A DNA stretch of 64,000 nt from Candidatus Phytoplasma solani (GCF_041729705.1 NZ_CP103788.1:372001-436000); one strand, 5' to 3'; numbered from the stretch's first letter, positions 1 to 9,939 are shown. Made by a program: numbers and translations. The notes: generated by a model not told the origin, from the sequence alone.

Positions 1-804
1 AAGATCATATTTTTTTTGATCAAAAAGTCTAGTACGAATAAATTCTCTTGCAGTATCAACTGGGACTTTTTCACCTTGACGAATTTTAGAATACAATTCG
101 ATTAAAGCATTGTCTGTATCCATATCTGATTCTTTTTCAAAAATAGAATTAAGGATGGGGTTTTTGCCGAAAACATTTTCAATAATTTCTTTATTATCAA
201 AACCTAAGGCATAAATAAAATTAGATAAAGGTATTTTTTTAGAACGATCAAGTTTAACGTATAAAATTTCTTTCGAACCTTCTTCATATTCAATCCAAGC
301 GCCACGCGAAGGGATCACTTGACCAGAATATAAGTTTCGATTTAATTTAACATCAAAATTGCTAGCATAATAAACACTAGCAGAACGAACAATTTGCGAA
401 ACAACAACTCTTTCGGTGCCATTGATAATAAAAGTTCCAGTATCAGTCATTAAAGGTAATTCGGTTAATAAAATATTGCTTTGTTTAGTTTCGCCAGTTA
501 AAACATTTTCTAAAGTAGTTTTTACAAATAATTGTACCACATAACTGATATCTTTAGTTTTTGATTCTTCAATATTATATTTCGGTCCAGTAAAGTAATA
601 ATCGTCAAAATAAATTTTTAAATCACCGTTATAACTTTCAATAGGGCAAAAATCAGCCAACAATTCTTTAATGCCGTCTTTTAAAAACAAATTAAAGGAT
701 TGATTTTGGATTTCAATTAAATTCGGCAAATCAACATCATAAATTATTTTTGAATAATTACGACGTTCTGCTTTTTTACCATATTTGACGTTTTTATAAG
801 CCAT
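1..804 (-). CDS. rpoB: RNA polymerase beta subunit, N-terminal part (runs off window)
   Basis: Catalytic beta subunit of DNA-dependent RNA polymerase; only the first 268 residues lie in the window and the frame is open to base 1. The protein starts MAYKNVKYGKKAERRNYSKI, and around residues 125-145 it has the conserved beta-subunit segment FIINGTERVVVSQIVRS, followed by SGQVIPSRGAWIEYE. The usual RSPGV after that motif reads RSASV here. The ATG at 802-804 is preceded by a short AT-rich leader. It lies downstream of rplL in the normal L10-L12-beta order, separated by a hairpin that could attenuate. Identity is certain; the C-terminal 80 percent is not visible. Confidence 0.97.
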   Translation of the reverse strand, partial: MAYKNVKYGKKAERRNYSKIIYDVDLPNLIEIQNQSFNLFLKDGIKELLADFCPIESYNGDLKIYFDDYYFTGPKYNIEESKTKDISYVVQLFVKTTLENVLTGETKQSNILLTELPLMTDTGTFIINGTERVVVSQIVRSASVYYASNFDVKLNRNLYSGQVIPSRGAWIEYEEGSKEILYVKLDRSKKIPLSNFIYALGFDNKEIIENVFGKNPILNSIFEKESDMDTDNALIELYSKIRQGEKVPVDTAREFIRTRLFDQKKYDL

Positions 805-869
805 CTTATACTCCTATAAATTATTTAATTGGTTTTTTTTGCAAAAAGTCTTATTTAAGAATTTGCAAA

Positions 870-902
870 ACTAAAAAACCTGAGATAACTCAGGTTTTTA
901 TA
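870..902 (-). terminator. rplL-rpoB intergenic hairpin (attenuator/terminator)
   Basis: Perfect 11-bp inverted repeat (874-884 and 889-899, AAAAACCTGAG / CTCAGGTTTTT, ATAA loop) with T-runs on both sides, in the 118-bp gap between rplL and rpoB. In many bacteria a partial terminator here lowers beta-subunit expression relative to L7/L12; that role is inferred. Confidence 0.7.
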
Positions 903-922
903 TCATTTTACAAGATAATAAT

Positions 923-1297
923 TTATTGAAGTTCAATAACTGCTCCAGCTTGTTCTAGTTTAGCTTTAATATCTTCAGCTAAAGCCTTAGAAACATTTTC
1001 TTTTACTTTTTGATCTGGAACTTTGATGAATTTATCAGCATCAAGTAAGCCTAACCCTGTAATTTCACGAATTGCTTTAATAACAGCAAGTCTGTTTTGA
1101 CCGAAATTTTTCATTACAACTGTAAATTCGGTTTTTTCTTCCACTTCATCTGCGCCAGTGTTACTAGCTGAAGCAACCGCTAATGAACTTGGATCAATCC
1201 CGAATTCTTCTTTTAAACCATCTAGTAATTCTTTAATCTCTAATAAAGACATTTCTTTTAAAGCTGACACAAAAACTTCTTTAGTTAATTTAGCCAT
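923..1297 (-). CDS. rplL: 50S ribosomal protein L7/L12
   Basis: Stalk protein of the large subunit that recruits translation GTPases. At 124 residues it has normal length. An N-terminal dimerisation helix (about 1-32) is followed by an Ala/Ser-rich hinge (about 36-50) and the globular C-terminal domain (about 54-124) with the typical VIKAIREITGLGL and KLEQAGA segments. The ATG follows an AAAGGAG-type ribosome binding site. It sits between rplJ and rpoB in the standard operon order. Confidence 0.97.
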   Translation of the reverse strand: MAKLTKEVFVSALKEMSLLEIKELLDGLKEEFGIDPSSLAVASASNTGADEVEEKTEFTVVMKNFGQNRLAVIKAIREITGLGLLDADKFIKVPDQKVKENVSKALAEDIKAKLEQAGAVIELQ

Positions 1298-1339
1298 TTT
1301 AATCTCCTTTGTTATAATCTTTTTATAAATTTTATATTT

Positions 1340-1840
1340 TTAATTTTGTGTTTTTTGTTTTTCTAACAACATATTTAAACCAATTGATAATTGTTGCAAA
1401 GGGAAAATCATAGTTGTAGCTAATAGCGCTAACATTTGTTCTCTAGAAGGTAAAATTGCTAAACTGTTGATTTCTTCTAAGGAAACAACTTTTTGTTCAA
1501 CCACGCCTGAAACAATTTTGACAGCTTTGTTTTTTTTGGCAAAATCATAAATGACTTTGATTGGTTCTAATAATTCCTGTTCGCTAATAATTAAAGCTTT
1601 AATTCCTTTTAAAAAAACAATTAAATCATTGTATTGAGCGTTAGCAGCGGCTCTTTCCATGATGTTTTTAGGATAAACTTTGACTTCGCAATCAATTTTT
1701 TTTAATTGACGACGAAGTTGCATAAAAGCACTAACCGGTAGGGTCGAATATTCAAACACAATAACTGTTTTAGCTTGACTTAGTTTTTCTTGCAATAAAG
1801 AAACTGTTTTAATTTTTTTAGCTAATTGAGTTTTTATCAT
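1340..1840 (-). CDS. rplJ: 50S ribosomal protein L10
   Basis: Base of the ribosomal stalk, which anchors L7/L12 dimers to 23S rRNA. At 166 residues it has family length. The N-terminal RNA-binding part shows the conserved pattern VFEYSTLPVSAFMQLRRQLK around residues 28-48, and the C-terminal helix that binds L12 follows the LPSREQMLALLATT segment (about 130-143). It lies between rplA and rplL with short gaps. Identification rests on both sequence and operon position. Confidence 0.95.
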   Translation of the reverse strand: MIKTQLAKKIKTVSLLQEKLSQAKTVIVFEYSTLPVSAFMQLRRQLKKIDCEVKVYPKNIMERAAANAQYNDLIVFLKGIKALIISEQELLEPIKVIYDFAKKNKAVKIVSGVVEQKVVSLEEINSLAILPSREQMLALLATTMIFPLQQLSIGLNMLLEKQKTQN

Positions 1841-1882
1841 TGATCTATCCTTTCTTCAAAAATTAATTTTTTAATTTTATTT

Positions 1883-2572
1883 TTACGCAATGGTAATAGG
1901 ATCAATTTTAATTCCTGGAGACATAGTAGTCGATATGGTAATATTTTTCATATAAGTTCCTTTAGCTGTGCGAGGTTTAATTGAAATTAATTGTAAATAT
2001 AATGTTTTTAAATTGTCTAGTAATTTATGTTCTTCAAAAGAAACTTTGCCAATAATAGCGTGGATATTGCCGCCTTTATCAAGGCGATATTCAATTTTAC
2101 CATTTTTAATTTCTCGCACAGCTTGACCGACATTATCAGTTACAGTTCCAGTTTTAGGGTTTGGCATTAAACCTTTCGGTCCTAAAAGACGTCCCAATTT
2201 ACTTAATTGAGGCATCATTTCTGGGGTAGCTACTAAAACATCAAAATCAAACCAATTTTTAGCAATTTTATCGATTAAATCTTGGTCACCTACATAATCA
2301 GCTTTGGCGTCTTTGGCGTCTTTGGCTTGTTGTCCTTTAGCAAGAACTGCTAACTTTAGCACCTTACCAGTGCCATTAGGTAAATTAAGTGCTCCTCTTA
2401 AATTTTGATCTGCTTTTTTAGGATCTAAGTTTAGGTGAAAAGCACATTCAACGGTAGAATCAAATTTAGTTGTTTGTGTTTGTTTGGCTAATTTAATAGC
2501 TTCTTGCAAGGAATATGCTTTTTTAACATCAAACATTTGACTAACTGCTAAATATTTTTTGCTTCGTTTCAT
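1883..2572 (-). CDS. rplA: 50S ribosomal protein L1
   Basis: L1-stalk protein that binds 23S rRNA near the E site and in many bacteria represses its own operon. At 229 residues it has family length. The signature [19 protein letters not shown] lies at about 127-145. A short Ala-Lys-Asp repeat near residues 83-92 comes from a 9-bp DNA micro-repeat (around 2308-2330). It follows rplK by 41 bp. Confidence 0.97.
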   Translation of the reverse strand: MKRSKKYLAVSQMFDVKKAYSLQEAIKLAKQTQTTKFDSTVECAFHLNLDPKKADQNLRGALNLPNGTGKVLKLAVLAKGQQAKDAKDAKADYVGDQDLIDKIAKNWFDFDVLVATPEMMPQLSKLGRLLGPKGLMPNPKTGTVTDNVGQAVREIKNGKIEYRLDKGGNIHAIIGKVSFEEHKLLDNLKTLYLQLISIKPRTAKGTYMKNITISTTMSPGIKIDPITIA

Positions 2573-2613
2573 CTTATATATTTCCTTTCTTCAAAAATAA
2601 ATAATTTTTTAAT

Positions 2614-3051
2614 TTAATCGCTTAATTCACCTTCAATTAAAATGCCCATATTGCGTGCAGTTCCAGCGATGATTTTGTATGCCTGTTCCACAGAATAAGC
2701 ATTAAGATCACGTAATTTTAACTTAGTAATTTCTTGTAATTGTTCACGTGTAATGGTAGCCACTTTAGTTTGCTTAGCGTTAGCAGAACCGGCTTGTATT
2801 TTAGCTGCTTTTTTTAAAAGATCACTGGCAGGAGGAGTTTTGGTAACAAAAGTAAAAGTTCTATCTTCATAAACAGAAATCACTACAGGTATGATAAAAC
2901 CAGCTTGTTCCTTTGTGGACTCATTAAATTGAGAACAAAAAGCTGGAATATTTACTTGCGCTTGCCCCAAAGCAGGGCCGACTGGAGGAGCTGGATTAGC
3001 TTTTCCTGCAGGGATTTGTAATTTTACCGTTTTAACAACTTTTTTAGCCAT
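2614..3051 (-). CDS. rplK: 50S ribosomal protein L11
   Basis: Component of the GTPase-associated centre that binds the thiostrepton region of 23S rRNA. At 145 residues it is complete. The proline-rich N-terminal motif [19 protein letters not shown] (about 14-32) and the C-terminal RNA-binding domain with [12 protein letters not shown] and GTARNMGI are diagnostic. A 154-bp gap separates it from nusG, so an internal promoter is possible, although no consensus promoter was recognised there. Confidence 0.97.
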   Translation of the reverse strand: MAKKVVKTVKLQIPAGKANPAPPVGPALGQAQVNIPAFCSQFNESTKEQAGFIIPVVISVYEDRTFTFVTKTPPASDLLKKAAKIQAGSANAKQTKVATITREQLQEITKLKLRDLNAYSVEQAYKIIAGTARNMGILIEGELSD

Positions 3052-3205
3052 AAAAAAACCTTTCTTTTACAAAAAAACTTATTAAACATTGCATGTTTTC
3101 TTTGTTTTTTTATTATTAATATCAATAATTTAAAATTATGATAAAAAAACAAGACAATTCATTTTAACATAAATTGCTTCATATTCAGTAAAAAATGTCA
3201 AAAAT

Positions 3206-3811
3206 TTAAGACATCTCTTTAAAATCATTAAAAGAAATTTCAACTGGAGTCGATCTACCAAATAAATCAACTTCGACAATCATTTTTTCCCGGTCATTGT
3301 CGATAATTGAAACTTGTCCTTGTTGATTAGCAAAAGAACCAGAAATAATTTCTACCTTTTTGCCAAGCAAATGATCATAATTTGGTTTGTTGATGATTCC
3401 CATTTTTAATAAAACAGGATTGATATCTTTTTCTGATAAAGGGACTGGTTTTGAACCCACACCACTAGAACCTAAAAAACCGGTAATTCTTGGTGTATTT
3501 TTAACTACAAACCAAGAACGATCAGTAATAATCATCTGAATAAAAATGTATCCAGGATAGATTTTTCTTTCTTTGGCTGTTTTTTTGCCGTCTGAACGAG
3601 TTTCATAATAAACTTCTTTGGGAGATAAAACATTTGCAACTAAATCATTAATGCCGATACTGTCAACTCTTCTTAACAAATCTTCTTTAACAATGTTTTC
3701 ATAACCAGAGTAAGTTTGAGCAATATACCATTGAAGTAGAGGGGATTCTGGTTTTGTTTCTATTATTTTTTCAAGCGGTTTAGTGTTTTTTGCTACTTTT
3801 TCTTTTTTCAT
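3206..3811 (-). CDS. nusG: Transcription antitermination protein NusG
   Basis: Processivity factor that clamps RNA polymerase and couples transcription to translation. The 201-residue protein has a short Lys-rich N-terminal extension, an NGN domain (about 26-130; starts WYIAQTYSGYE, includes KIYPGYIFIQM) and a KOW domain (about 148-200; GSFANQQGQV). The gene follows secE by 10 bp. Confidence 0.95.
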   Translation of the reverse strand: MKKEKVAKNTKPLEKIIETKPESPLLQWYIAQTYSGYENIVKEDLLRRVDSIGINDLVANVLSPKEVYYETRSDGKKTAKERKIYPGYIFIQMIITDRSWFVVKNTPRITGFLGSSGVGSKPVPLSEKDINPVLLKMGIINKPNYDHLLGKKVEIISGSFANQQGQVSIIDNDREKMIVEVDLFGRSTPVEISFNDFKEMS

Positions 3812-3821
3812 GATTAAAAAA

Positions 3822-4229
3822 TCAATTTCCTAATAAATTTTCGAATAATTGTTTGATAAGTGTATCAAAACAAAAAATAAAAAGAACCAAAAAAGAGGTA
3901 AAAAAAAACACTTGAAGGATGTTAAAAAAAATTTGTTTCAAAGAGGGGAAACTAATTTGACTTATTTGTAAAAAAGCATCTTTAAAAAAGGGAAAAGAAC
4001 TAATAATAAAAAGCACAACAAAAAAAGTAACCAATAAAACTTCTACCAGCAAAAACCCTTGCTTACCTACATTTTTTTTTATTATATTATCAGATGTGTG
4101 TAATTGGCCACAAAACCCTAAAGATAAAATAGCGATAGTAATTAAAAAAACATTAATAAAACTGTATTGTCTACGAATGACTCCCAATAACTGATTGGGT
4201 TTGTTATCGTTGATGACTTTAATTCCCAT
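3822..4229 (-). CDS. secE: Preprotein translocase subunit SecE (long, three-helix form)
   Basis: SecE stabilises SecY in the protein-export channel. The C-terminal part (about 90-130) carries the SecE-type amphipathic segment FPSLKQIFFNILQV followed by a membrane helix and a conserved-position Asp. Two extra hydrophobic segments (about 22-42 and 57-79) make this a 135-residue, three-helix protein, whereas most low-GC Gram-positive SecE proteins have about 60 residues and one helix. The call rests largely on its place between rpmG and nusG plus the C-terminal pattern. Confidence 0.8.
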   Translation of the reverse strand: MGIKVINDNKPNQLLGVIRRQYSFINVFLITIAILSLGFCGQLHTSDNIIKKNVGKQGFLLVEVLLVTFFVVLFIISSFPFFKDAFLQISQISFPSLKQIFFNILQVFFFTSFLVLFIFCFDTLIKQLFENLLGN

Positions 4230-4245
4230 AAGTCGAAAAACTCCT

Positions 4246-4392
4246 TTATTTAGTTTCTTGATGCAAAGTATGCTTGTTACAGTGAGAGCAATATTTTTTT
4301 AAAATTAAACGTTGTAATGTTTTGTGATTTTTGGGTTTAGTGTGATAATTACGATTTAAACACAAAGCACAAACTAAAATATTTTTTTTCAA
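4246..4392 (-). CDS. rpmG: 50S ribosomal protein L33, copy 1 (both zinc-ligand pairs present)
   Basis: Small large-subunit protein of 48 residues. Two CxxC pairs are visible, CALC near the N-terminus and CSHC near the C-terminus, so this is a zinc-binding form. The start is a TTG at 4390-4392, seven bases after an AAAGGAG ribosome binding site; no ATG is available. It precedes secE and nusG, as in many Firmicutes. A second L33 gene lies at 21517-21666. Confidence 0.9.
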   Translation of the reverse strand: MKKNILVCALCLNRNYHTKPKNHKTLQRLILKKYCSHCNKHTLHQETK

Positions 4393-4458
4393 AAACAACT
4401 CCTTTGATAACAGAAAGTTTAAAAAACAATAATTTAATTTTTTAAAACATCTTTTCTT

Positions 4459-4467
4459 ATTATATCA
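4459..4467 (-). promoter_or_regulatory. Extended -10 promoter upstream of rpmG-secE-nusG
   Basis: On the minus strand the sequence reads TGATATAAT, a perfect -10 with the TG extension. No good -35 is seen 17 bp upstream. It lies about 70 bp ahead of the rpmG start, in the gap after rlmB. Confidence 0.5.
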
Positions 4468-4578
4468 CACATTAATGTTTTTAGAAAAAAAAAATGATAA
4501 ATGTTTTTATTGTTAAAAAAAACCAATTATCTTTTAAAAAATATAAGTTAGATTAAAAAAATAATTATAAAAAGGATA

Positions 4579-5280
4579 TTAATGTGATAATAAAGCCGCA
4601 TACATCATCAAAGCAGCAGCAACACTTACATTTAAGGAATTAATTTTACCTTGCATCGGTATTTTAACTAATAAATCGCATTTTTGTTTTAATAAATGCC
4701 TGATCCCAACTCCTTCATTACCTACTATAATAGCTAAAGATTGGTGAACAGGAATTTGATTAAAAGGCTGGGTGGCGTGACTGTCTGCCCCAATAATTAA
4801 AAATTGATGATTTTGTAATTTTAAAATAGTTTGATGTAAATTAGAAACTAAAAAAACTTTGACATATTCCAAAGCTCCGCAAGCAATTTTAGCAACCGTT
4901 GCATTCAAAGGAACTTGATGTTTTTTGCTTATAATCACCCCATCAAAATGACAAGCTTCGACCGTTCTTAAAATAGCTCCTAAATTATGAGGATCATTAA
5001 TAGCATCTAAAATTAAAAACCGTTGCAACTTAGTAGCATCTATAAAACTATCTAAATCATAAAATTGATAATCTAATACCTTAGCCGCTACTCCTTGGTG
5101 GGATTTTTGTTTAGTTAAATCAAATAAAAAAGCTTTGTCAACTAATTGATAAACCACGTTATAACATCGCAAAAAAGAAATAAAAGAAGAGTCTTTTAAA
5201 TTAGAATCAAGGTATAATTGATAGATTTTTCTTTGGGCTAAAATTGCTTCTTTAATTGTATTTTTCCCATAAATAAGCAT
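4579..5280 (-). CDS. rlmB: TrmH/SpoU-family 23S rRNA 2'-O-methyltransferase (RlmB-like)
   Basis: SAM-dependent methyltransferase of the knotted SPOUT fold, predicted to methylate a ribose in 23S rRNA. The 233-residue protein has an N-terminal substrate-binding domain (about 1-80; LIYGKNTIKEAI) and the three SpoU motifs: NDPHNLGAILRTVEA (about 106-120), IIVGNEGVGI, and IPMQGKINSLNVSVAAAL near the end. It begins 1 bp after the stop of the P-type ATPase gene, so the two are probably cotranscribed. The exact target base is inferred from the family. Confidence 0.85.
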   Translation of the reverse strand: MLIYGKNTIKEAILAQRKIYQLYLDSNLKDSSFISFLRCYNVVYQLVDKAFLFDLTKQKSHQGVAAKVLDYQFYDLDSFIDATKLQRFLILDAINDPHNLGAILRTVEACHFDGVIISKKHQVPLNATVAKIACGALEYVKVFLVSNLHQTILKLQNHQFLIIGADSHATQPFNQIPVHQSLAIIVGNEGVGIRHLLKQKCDLLVKIPMQGKINSLNVSVAAALMMYAALLSH

Positions 5281-5281
5281 C

Positions 5282-7714
5282 TTAAAACTTCTTTTCTGTT
5301 TTTTTATGTGAATATAACCATGAAATTAGGGAAGATAAAAACACAATGGTTGTTAATAAAGATATTTTATAACTTTTTATTATTTCTTTCATATCATCCG
5401 AAGAACCACAACTGTGCCACCAAGATAGCAAAAAACAAGCCAACATCAAAACAAATAAAAAACTTTTAGCTAAGTTAAAGGGTTTACAAACCAACCATAA
5501 AACAGTAAATAAAACTAAAGTAACTACTAAAATGAAATAATTAGAAAGTGAGGGTAATTTTTTTACATAAAAACTTGGATCATGGGAGGTGATGCCACTA
5601 GTCTTCAAACAAAATTCTTGTATAATAACAAAACAGTAGCCAAACAAAATTAAAAAAGCATAGGGGAGGGCTTTTTTAAGGTTTTTGATTAAAAAATCGT
5701 CTTTTGAAATTTGATAATTTTTTTCAAAAGACAATAACAAAGAAGGAATGCCAATTACCCAATAATCCATCACGAATTGTAATTTTAAAGGATTAATCGG
5801 ATAATAACAATGTATTTGAAAAATATTAAAAGCAATTACAGCTAAGGTTAGCAAAAACGCAAAAATAGTTTTGGTAAAAAACAAGACAGAGATTTTTTTC
5901 AGGTTATTAATGATTCTTCTACCTTCAAAAACAACTTGTTTCATTGAAGCAAAATTTGAATCCATTAAAACTAAATTAGAAATATTGCGAGTCGCTTGAC
6001 TGCCGGAAGCCATCGCAATCGAAAGATCAGCTTCCTTTAAAGCTAAAATATCATTAACTCCATCACCAGTCATAGCTACTTTTTGCCCTTTTTCTTTCAT
6101 AGTTTTGATCAAAATCTTTTTTTGTTGTGGTGAAGTTCTACCAAAGACATTATATTGGGTAGCTACTTGAGCAACTTCTAAATCTGTTAATTTTTCTAAA
6201 TTAATAGTTTTTTCAAAACCAATAATCCCTACTCTTTGGGCGATTTGAGAAACTGTAAGATGGTTATCGCCGGAAATAACTTTAACAGCTACACCGTTTT
6301 TTTGAAAAAAATCAATTGTATCAGCAACGTCTTTTTTAATATTGTCTTTGATAACAATTAAAGCTAAAGGATCGCATTGTTTAATTTTGATGTGTTGGTT
6401 GTTTTCAAAGTTATTTAGAGAAATAAAGTTATTTGCAGCCTTCGCCAACATTAAAACGCGATATCCAGCTTTGACTTGACTTTCAAAGTCTTTTTGAATA
6501 AGGTTAAAATTATTTTGCATGATAAATTCAGGAGCTCCCAAAAAAAAAGTACCTAAATTGTTGAATTCAACGACACTATACTTTCTTACGCTCGAAAAAG
6601 GAATATTTTGTTTAATCTTATAAAAATCTGTTGTTTTGCTAGCAAATTCTTGGTTTAAAGCTTCATGGGTGTGATTAGAAGCAAGTTCTTCAGCCTTCAG
6701 AAACGAAGCCATAACTTTTTCAAAAGGAAAGTCGGGTTGATAATAAGGGATGATTTTTTTTACTTTCATAGTGCCATCAGTGATAGTACCGGTTTTGTCT
6801 AAACACAAAGTGTTGATTTGTGCCAACATTTCGATCCCAAATAAATTTTGGGCATAAGCTTTTTGTTTGGCTAAATTGATAAAACCAACTGCCAAAGTAA
6901 TGTTGGTGAGTAAAAAAAGTCCTAAAGGTAGCATCACTGCTAACATGCCACAAACCCCTAATAAAGCTTCTCTTTGAAATGCTGGATTTTTTTGACCAGG
7001 ATAGAAAGCAAAAAAGACTAAAATAAGTGCAAAAACAACTAAAAAACCCATAATGATGTTAATTAAGGAAAATAAATCTTTCATTAAAGGAGTTTGGGGT
7101 TGTTTATATTTTTTGGCAGCTTGAGTAATTTTTTCAATATACATATCGCCACCAACGGCAATAATTTCTGCCAAACATTGACCAGAGACAACATAACTGC
7201 CAGAATATAAAAAATCACCTGCTTTTTTAACTATTAACTTAGATTCTCCAGTTAAAAGCGATTCATTAACTTCGATAACACCGGATTGAACTTTGGCATC
7301 GGCTGAAATTTGCTGTCCATTTTCTAAGACTAAAAAATCACCTAAAACTAATTCCTCGATCGCTACAGTTTCTTTTTGGCCATTTCTGATTACTTGGGAA
7401 GAAGTTTTTAATAACAAAGAAACTTGATCTAAGGTTTTTTTAGCTTTGATTTCTTGGAAGATACTAATTGCCATATTAGCAAAAGATACTAACAAAAAAA
7501 ATAATTGATTATATTCTTTAATAGCAATAATGATTACAACGATAATTAAAATCCATAAAGTCAAAAGGTTAAAAAAATTATTAAATAAAATATCTTTAAT
7601 ACTTCTTGAGTTTTTAGAATTAACAACATTAACTTGTCCTAAAGCTTTTTTTTGTTCTACTTGTTGATTTGTTAATCCTGTAATGATATCTGATTTTTTT
7701 AAATTTTCGTTCAT
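5282..7714 (-). CDS. Cation-transporting P-type ATPase (CtpE-like)
   Basis: Membrane ATPase predicted to pump a metal cation. The 810-residue protein has about ten membrane segments, an actuator-domain LLTGES (about 153-158), the phosphorylation site LCLDKTGT with Asp306, and the hinge MTGDGVND near residue 550. The membrane motif before the phosphorylation site reads MLPLGLFLLT (about 261-270) rather than PEGL as in calcium pumps or CPC/CPH as in heavy-metal pumps; this and the overall layout resemble the CtpE group. The ion cannot be stated with confidence. No N-terminal metal-binding domain is present. rlmB follows 1 bp downstream. Confidence 0.85.
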   Translation of the reverse strand: MNENLKKSDIITGLTNQQVEQKKALGQVNVVNSKNSRSIKDILFNNFFNLLTLWILIIVVIIIAIKEYNQLFFLLVSFANMAISIFQEIKAKKTLDQVSLLLKTSSQVIRNGQKETVAIEELVLGDFLVLENGQQISADAKVQSGVIEVNESLLTGESKLIVKKAGDFLYSGSYVVSGQCLAEIIAVGGDMYIEKITQAAKKYKQPQTPLMKDLFSLINIIMGFLVVFALILVFFAFYPGQKNPAFQREALLGVCGMLAVMLPLGLFLLTNITLAVGFINLAKQKAYAQNLFGIEMLAQINTLCLDKTGTITDGTMKVKKIIPYYQPDFPFEKVMASFLKAEELASNHTHEALNQEFASKTTDFYKIKQNIPFSSVRKYSVVEFNNLGTFFLGAPEFIMQNNFNLIQKDFESQVKAGYRVLMLAKAANNFISLNNFENNQHIKIKQCDPLALIVIKDNIKKDVADTIDFFQKNGVAVKVISGDNHLTVSQIAQRVGIIGFEKTINLEKLTDLEVAQVATQYNVFGRTSPQQKKILIKTMKEKGQKVAMTGDGVNDILALKEADLSIAMASGSQATRNISNLVLMDSNFASMKQVVFEGRRIINNLKKISVLFFTKTIFAFLLTLAVIAFNIFQIHCYYPINPLKLQFVMDYWVIGIPSLLLSFEKNYQISKDDFLIKNLKKALPYAFLILFGYCFVIIQEFCLKTSGITSHDPSFYVKKLPSLSNYFILVVTLVLFTVLWLVCKPFNLAKSFLFVLMLACFLLSWWHSCGSSDDMKEIIKSYKISLLTTIVFLSSLISWLYSHKKTEKKF

Positions 7715-7812
7715 ATTTTAACACCATATTTTTTTATAATTGATATAAATATCATTTAAATTAGTTAAAAAATATTACATTTTTAAATAATTAAACGAAA
7801 AATGACTAATTT

Positions 7813-9939
7813 TTACAACAAAAGAATAAAATCAATGCGTCCTCGTTCATTAATTTTAACACATTTGACTGAAACTTGATCACCAATTTTAACAATATCA
7901 GTAATTTTTTGTGTTTGAGGGGCACGAATTAAACCTTCGATTCCTTGAAAAACTCGTCCAACAGCACCTAAAGTTTTACCATATCTATCGGTTAAAAAAC
8001 GTAAAATTTGAGCTTGATAACGATTACCTACTGCAATTTCTTGACTTAAGCCTTTTATAAAGGCAATAGTTTGTTTGATGATGTCAGCGTTAGAATGCAT
8101 GACAAAAACACGTCCATCTTGTTCGATGTCAATTTTGACTCCATCATGGGCTTCAATAATTTGGTTAATAATTTTACCACCAGAACCAATAATATCGCGT
8201 ATTTTTTCTGGTTTGATTTGGATCATTTGTACTTTAGGAGCATATTTTGACATTTCTTGGCGTGGAGTGTCAATAACTTTATTCATATGTTCTAAGATGT
8301 ATAATCTACCTTTTTTAGCTTGCAAAAAAGTTTGTTTTAAAATTTCTTGCGACACTCCTTGAATTTTAAGATCCATTTGTAAAGCAGTAATACCATCTTT
8401 GCTGCCAGCAATTTTTAAATCCATATCACCTATATGATCTTCTAATCCTTGGATATCGCTTAAAATAACGTATTCTTTAGTTTCAGAATCCATAAACAAA
8501 CCCATAGCAATTCCTGAAACCGCTTTTTTCAAAGGAACGCCAGCTGCCATTAGAGCCATAGAAGTAGCACAAATACTAGCCTGAGAAGAAGAACCGTTTG
8601 ATTCTAAAATTTCTGAAACTACTCTAATAGTATAGGGGAAATCGTTTTCTTCAGGCAAAAGTGGAACAATTGCTTTTTCGCCTAAATTACCATGACCAAT
8701 TTCCCTTCTACTAGGTGCAATATAACGACCAACAGCGCCAACCGCGAAAGGAGGGAAATTATAATGCAACATAAAACGTTTGTTTTGTTCATCGTTTAAA
8801 CCATCAATAATTTTACTTTCGGAGACAGAACCTAGAGTAACTACAGCTAAACTTTGGGTTTGACCGCGAGTAAACAAAGCAGATCCATGGGTTCTTGGGA
8901 GTAAATCAATTTGAGATTCAAGGTTTCTAATTTCTTCTAAACCTCTTTTGTCGGGTCTTTTTTTATCTTGAATAATTAAGTTTCTAATTTCTTGTTTAAA
9001 TAATTTTTGAAATAAAATTTCGATAGTTTGCAAATAGTTTTTTTTTGCTTCTAAATCAATAAAAGTATTTTCTTCAATTGTTTTGAAAAAGTTTTTTTTG
9101 CTGGCTTGTTCAAAAATTTGTTCTTTTAGAAGTTGTAAATAATTACTTTTTGGTTGATCAGCAAGGTGTAAAATAGCTTCAATGATTTTTGTTCGATATT
9201 GTTCATTAAAAGATGTTTCTAAAGTTAAATCAAATGAATCATGATTAACTTTTTTTTTGGTTTTGCCAATTTCTTTTTGAATTTGTTCTTGAAACAAACA
9301 TAATATTTTAATATGTTGATGACCAAATTCAATCGCCTCTAAAAAAATTTCTTCTGAAACTTCATTAGCATGAGCTTCGATCATCACGACATTACTTTTT
9401 GTTCCTGTTACTAACAAATGTAGTGATGAATGATTTAATTGTTCAAAAGTAGGATTAAGAATGAATTGATCTTGAATGCGAGCAACGTAAGCTCCAGCAA
9501 CAGCATCAAAAAAAGGAATTTCTGAAATAAGCAACGATAAAGAACTTCCAAGAATAGAAGCTATTTCGCTTTTAAAATCAGGGTCGGAACTTAAAACGGT
9601 ATTAATTACTTGAATTTCTTGTTTGAAATTTTCTGGAAACAAAGGTCTTAAAGATCGGTCAATTAAGCGGGAGGCTAAAATTTCATGATCTGTTGAGCGT
9701 CCTTCTCTTCTTAAAAAACTGCCAGGAATTTTACCAGCAGCATAAAATTTTTCTTGATAAATAACAGTTAGCGGCAAAAAATCAAAATTATTTTTCTTAT
9801 CACTAAAAACAGTAGCCGATAAAACTACTGTATCTTTAAAACGAACTAAAACAGAAGCATCCACATTTCTAGCATAAGTACCTATTTCTACTTGAAAAGG
9901 ATTTTTTAAATCAGTAGTTTCAAAAACTTTTTTTAACAC
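7813..9939 (-). CDS. pnp: Polyribonucleotide nucleotidyltransferase (PNPase)
   Basis: Phosphorolytic 3'-to-5' exoribonuclease that degrades mRNA. The 708 residues contain two RNase PH-type domains separated by a helical linker, then a KH domain (about 570-625; IRDIIGSGGKIINQI) and an S1 domain at the C-terminus (GAVGRVFQGIEGLIRA). The start is a GTG at 9937-9939, ten bases after AAAGGAG. In many bacteria pnp follows rpsO; here rpsO is 30 kb away. Confidence 0.97.
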   Translation of the reverse strand: MLKKVFETTDLKNPFQVEIGTYARNVDASVLVRFKDTVVLSATVFSDKKNNFDFLPLTVIYQEKFYAAGKIPGSFLRREGRSTDHEILASRLIDRSLRPLFPENFKQEIQVINTVLSSDPDFKSEIASILGSSLSLLISEIPFFDAVAGAYVARIQDQFILNPTFEQLNHSSLHLLVTGTKSNVVMIEAHANEVSEEIFLEAIEFGHQHIKILCLFQEQIQKEIGKTKKKVNHDSFDLTLETSFNEQYRTKIIEAILHLADQPKSNYLQLLKEQIFEQASKKNFFKTIEENTFIDLEAKKNYLQTIEILFQKLFKQEIRNLIIQDKKRPDKRGLEEIRNLESQIDLLPRTHGSALFTRGQTQSLAVVTLGSVSESKIIDGLNDEQNKRFMLHYNFPPFAVGAVGRYIAPSRREIGHGNLGEKAIVPLLPEENDFPYTIRVVSEILESNGSSSQASICATSMALMAAGVPLKKAVSGIAMGLFMDSETKEYVILSDIQGLEDHIGDMDLKIAGSKDGITALQMDLKIQGVSQEILKQTFLQAKKGRLYILEHMNKVIDTPRQEMSKYAPKVQMIQIKPEKIRDIIGSGGKIINQIIEAHDGVKIDIEQDGRVFVMHSNADIIKQTIAFIKGLSQEIAVGNRYQAQILRFLTDRYGKTLGAVGRVFQGIEGLIRAPQTQKITDIVKIGDQVSVKCVKINERGRIDFILLL

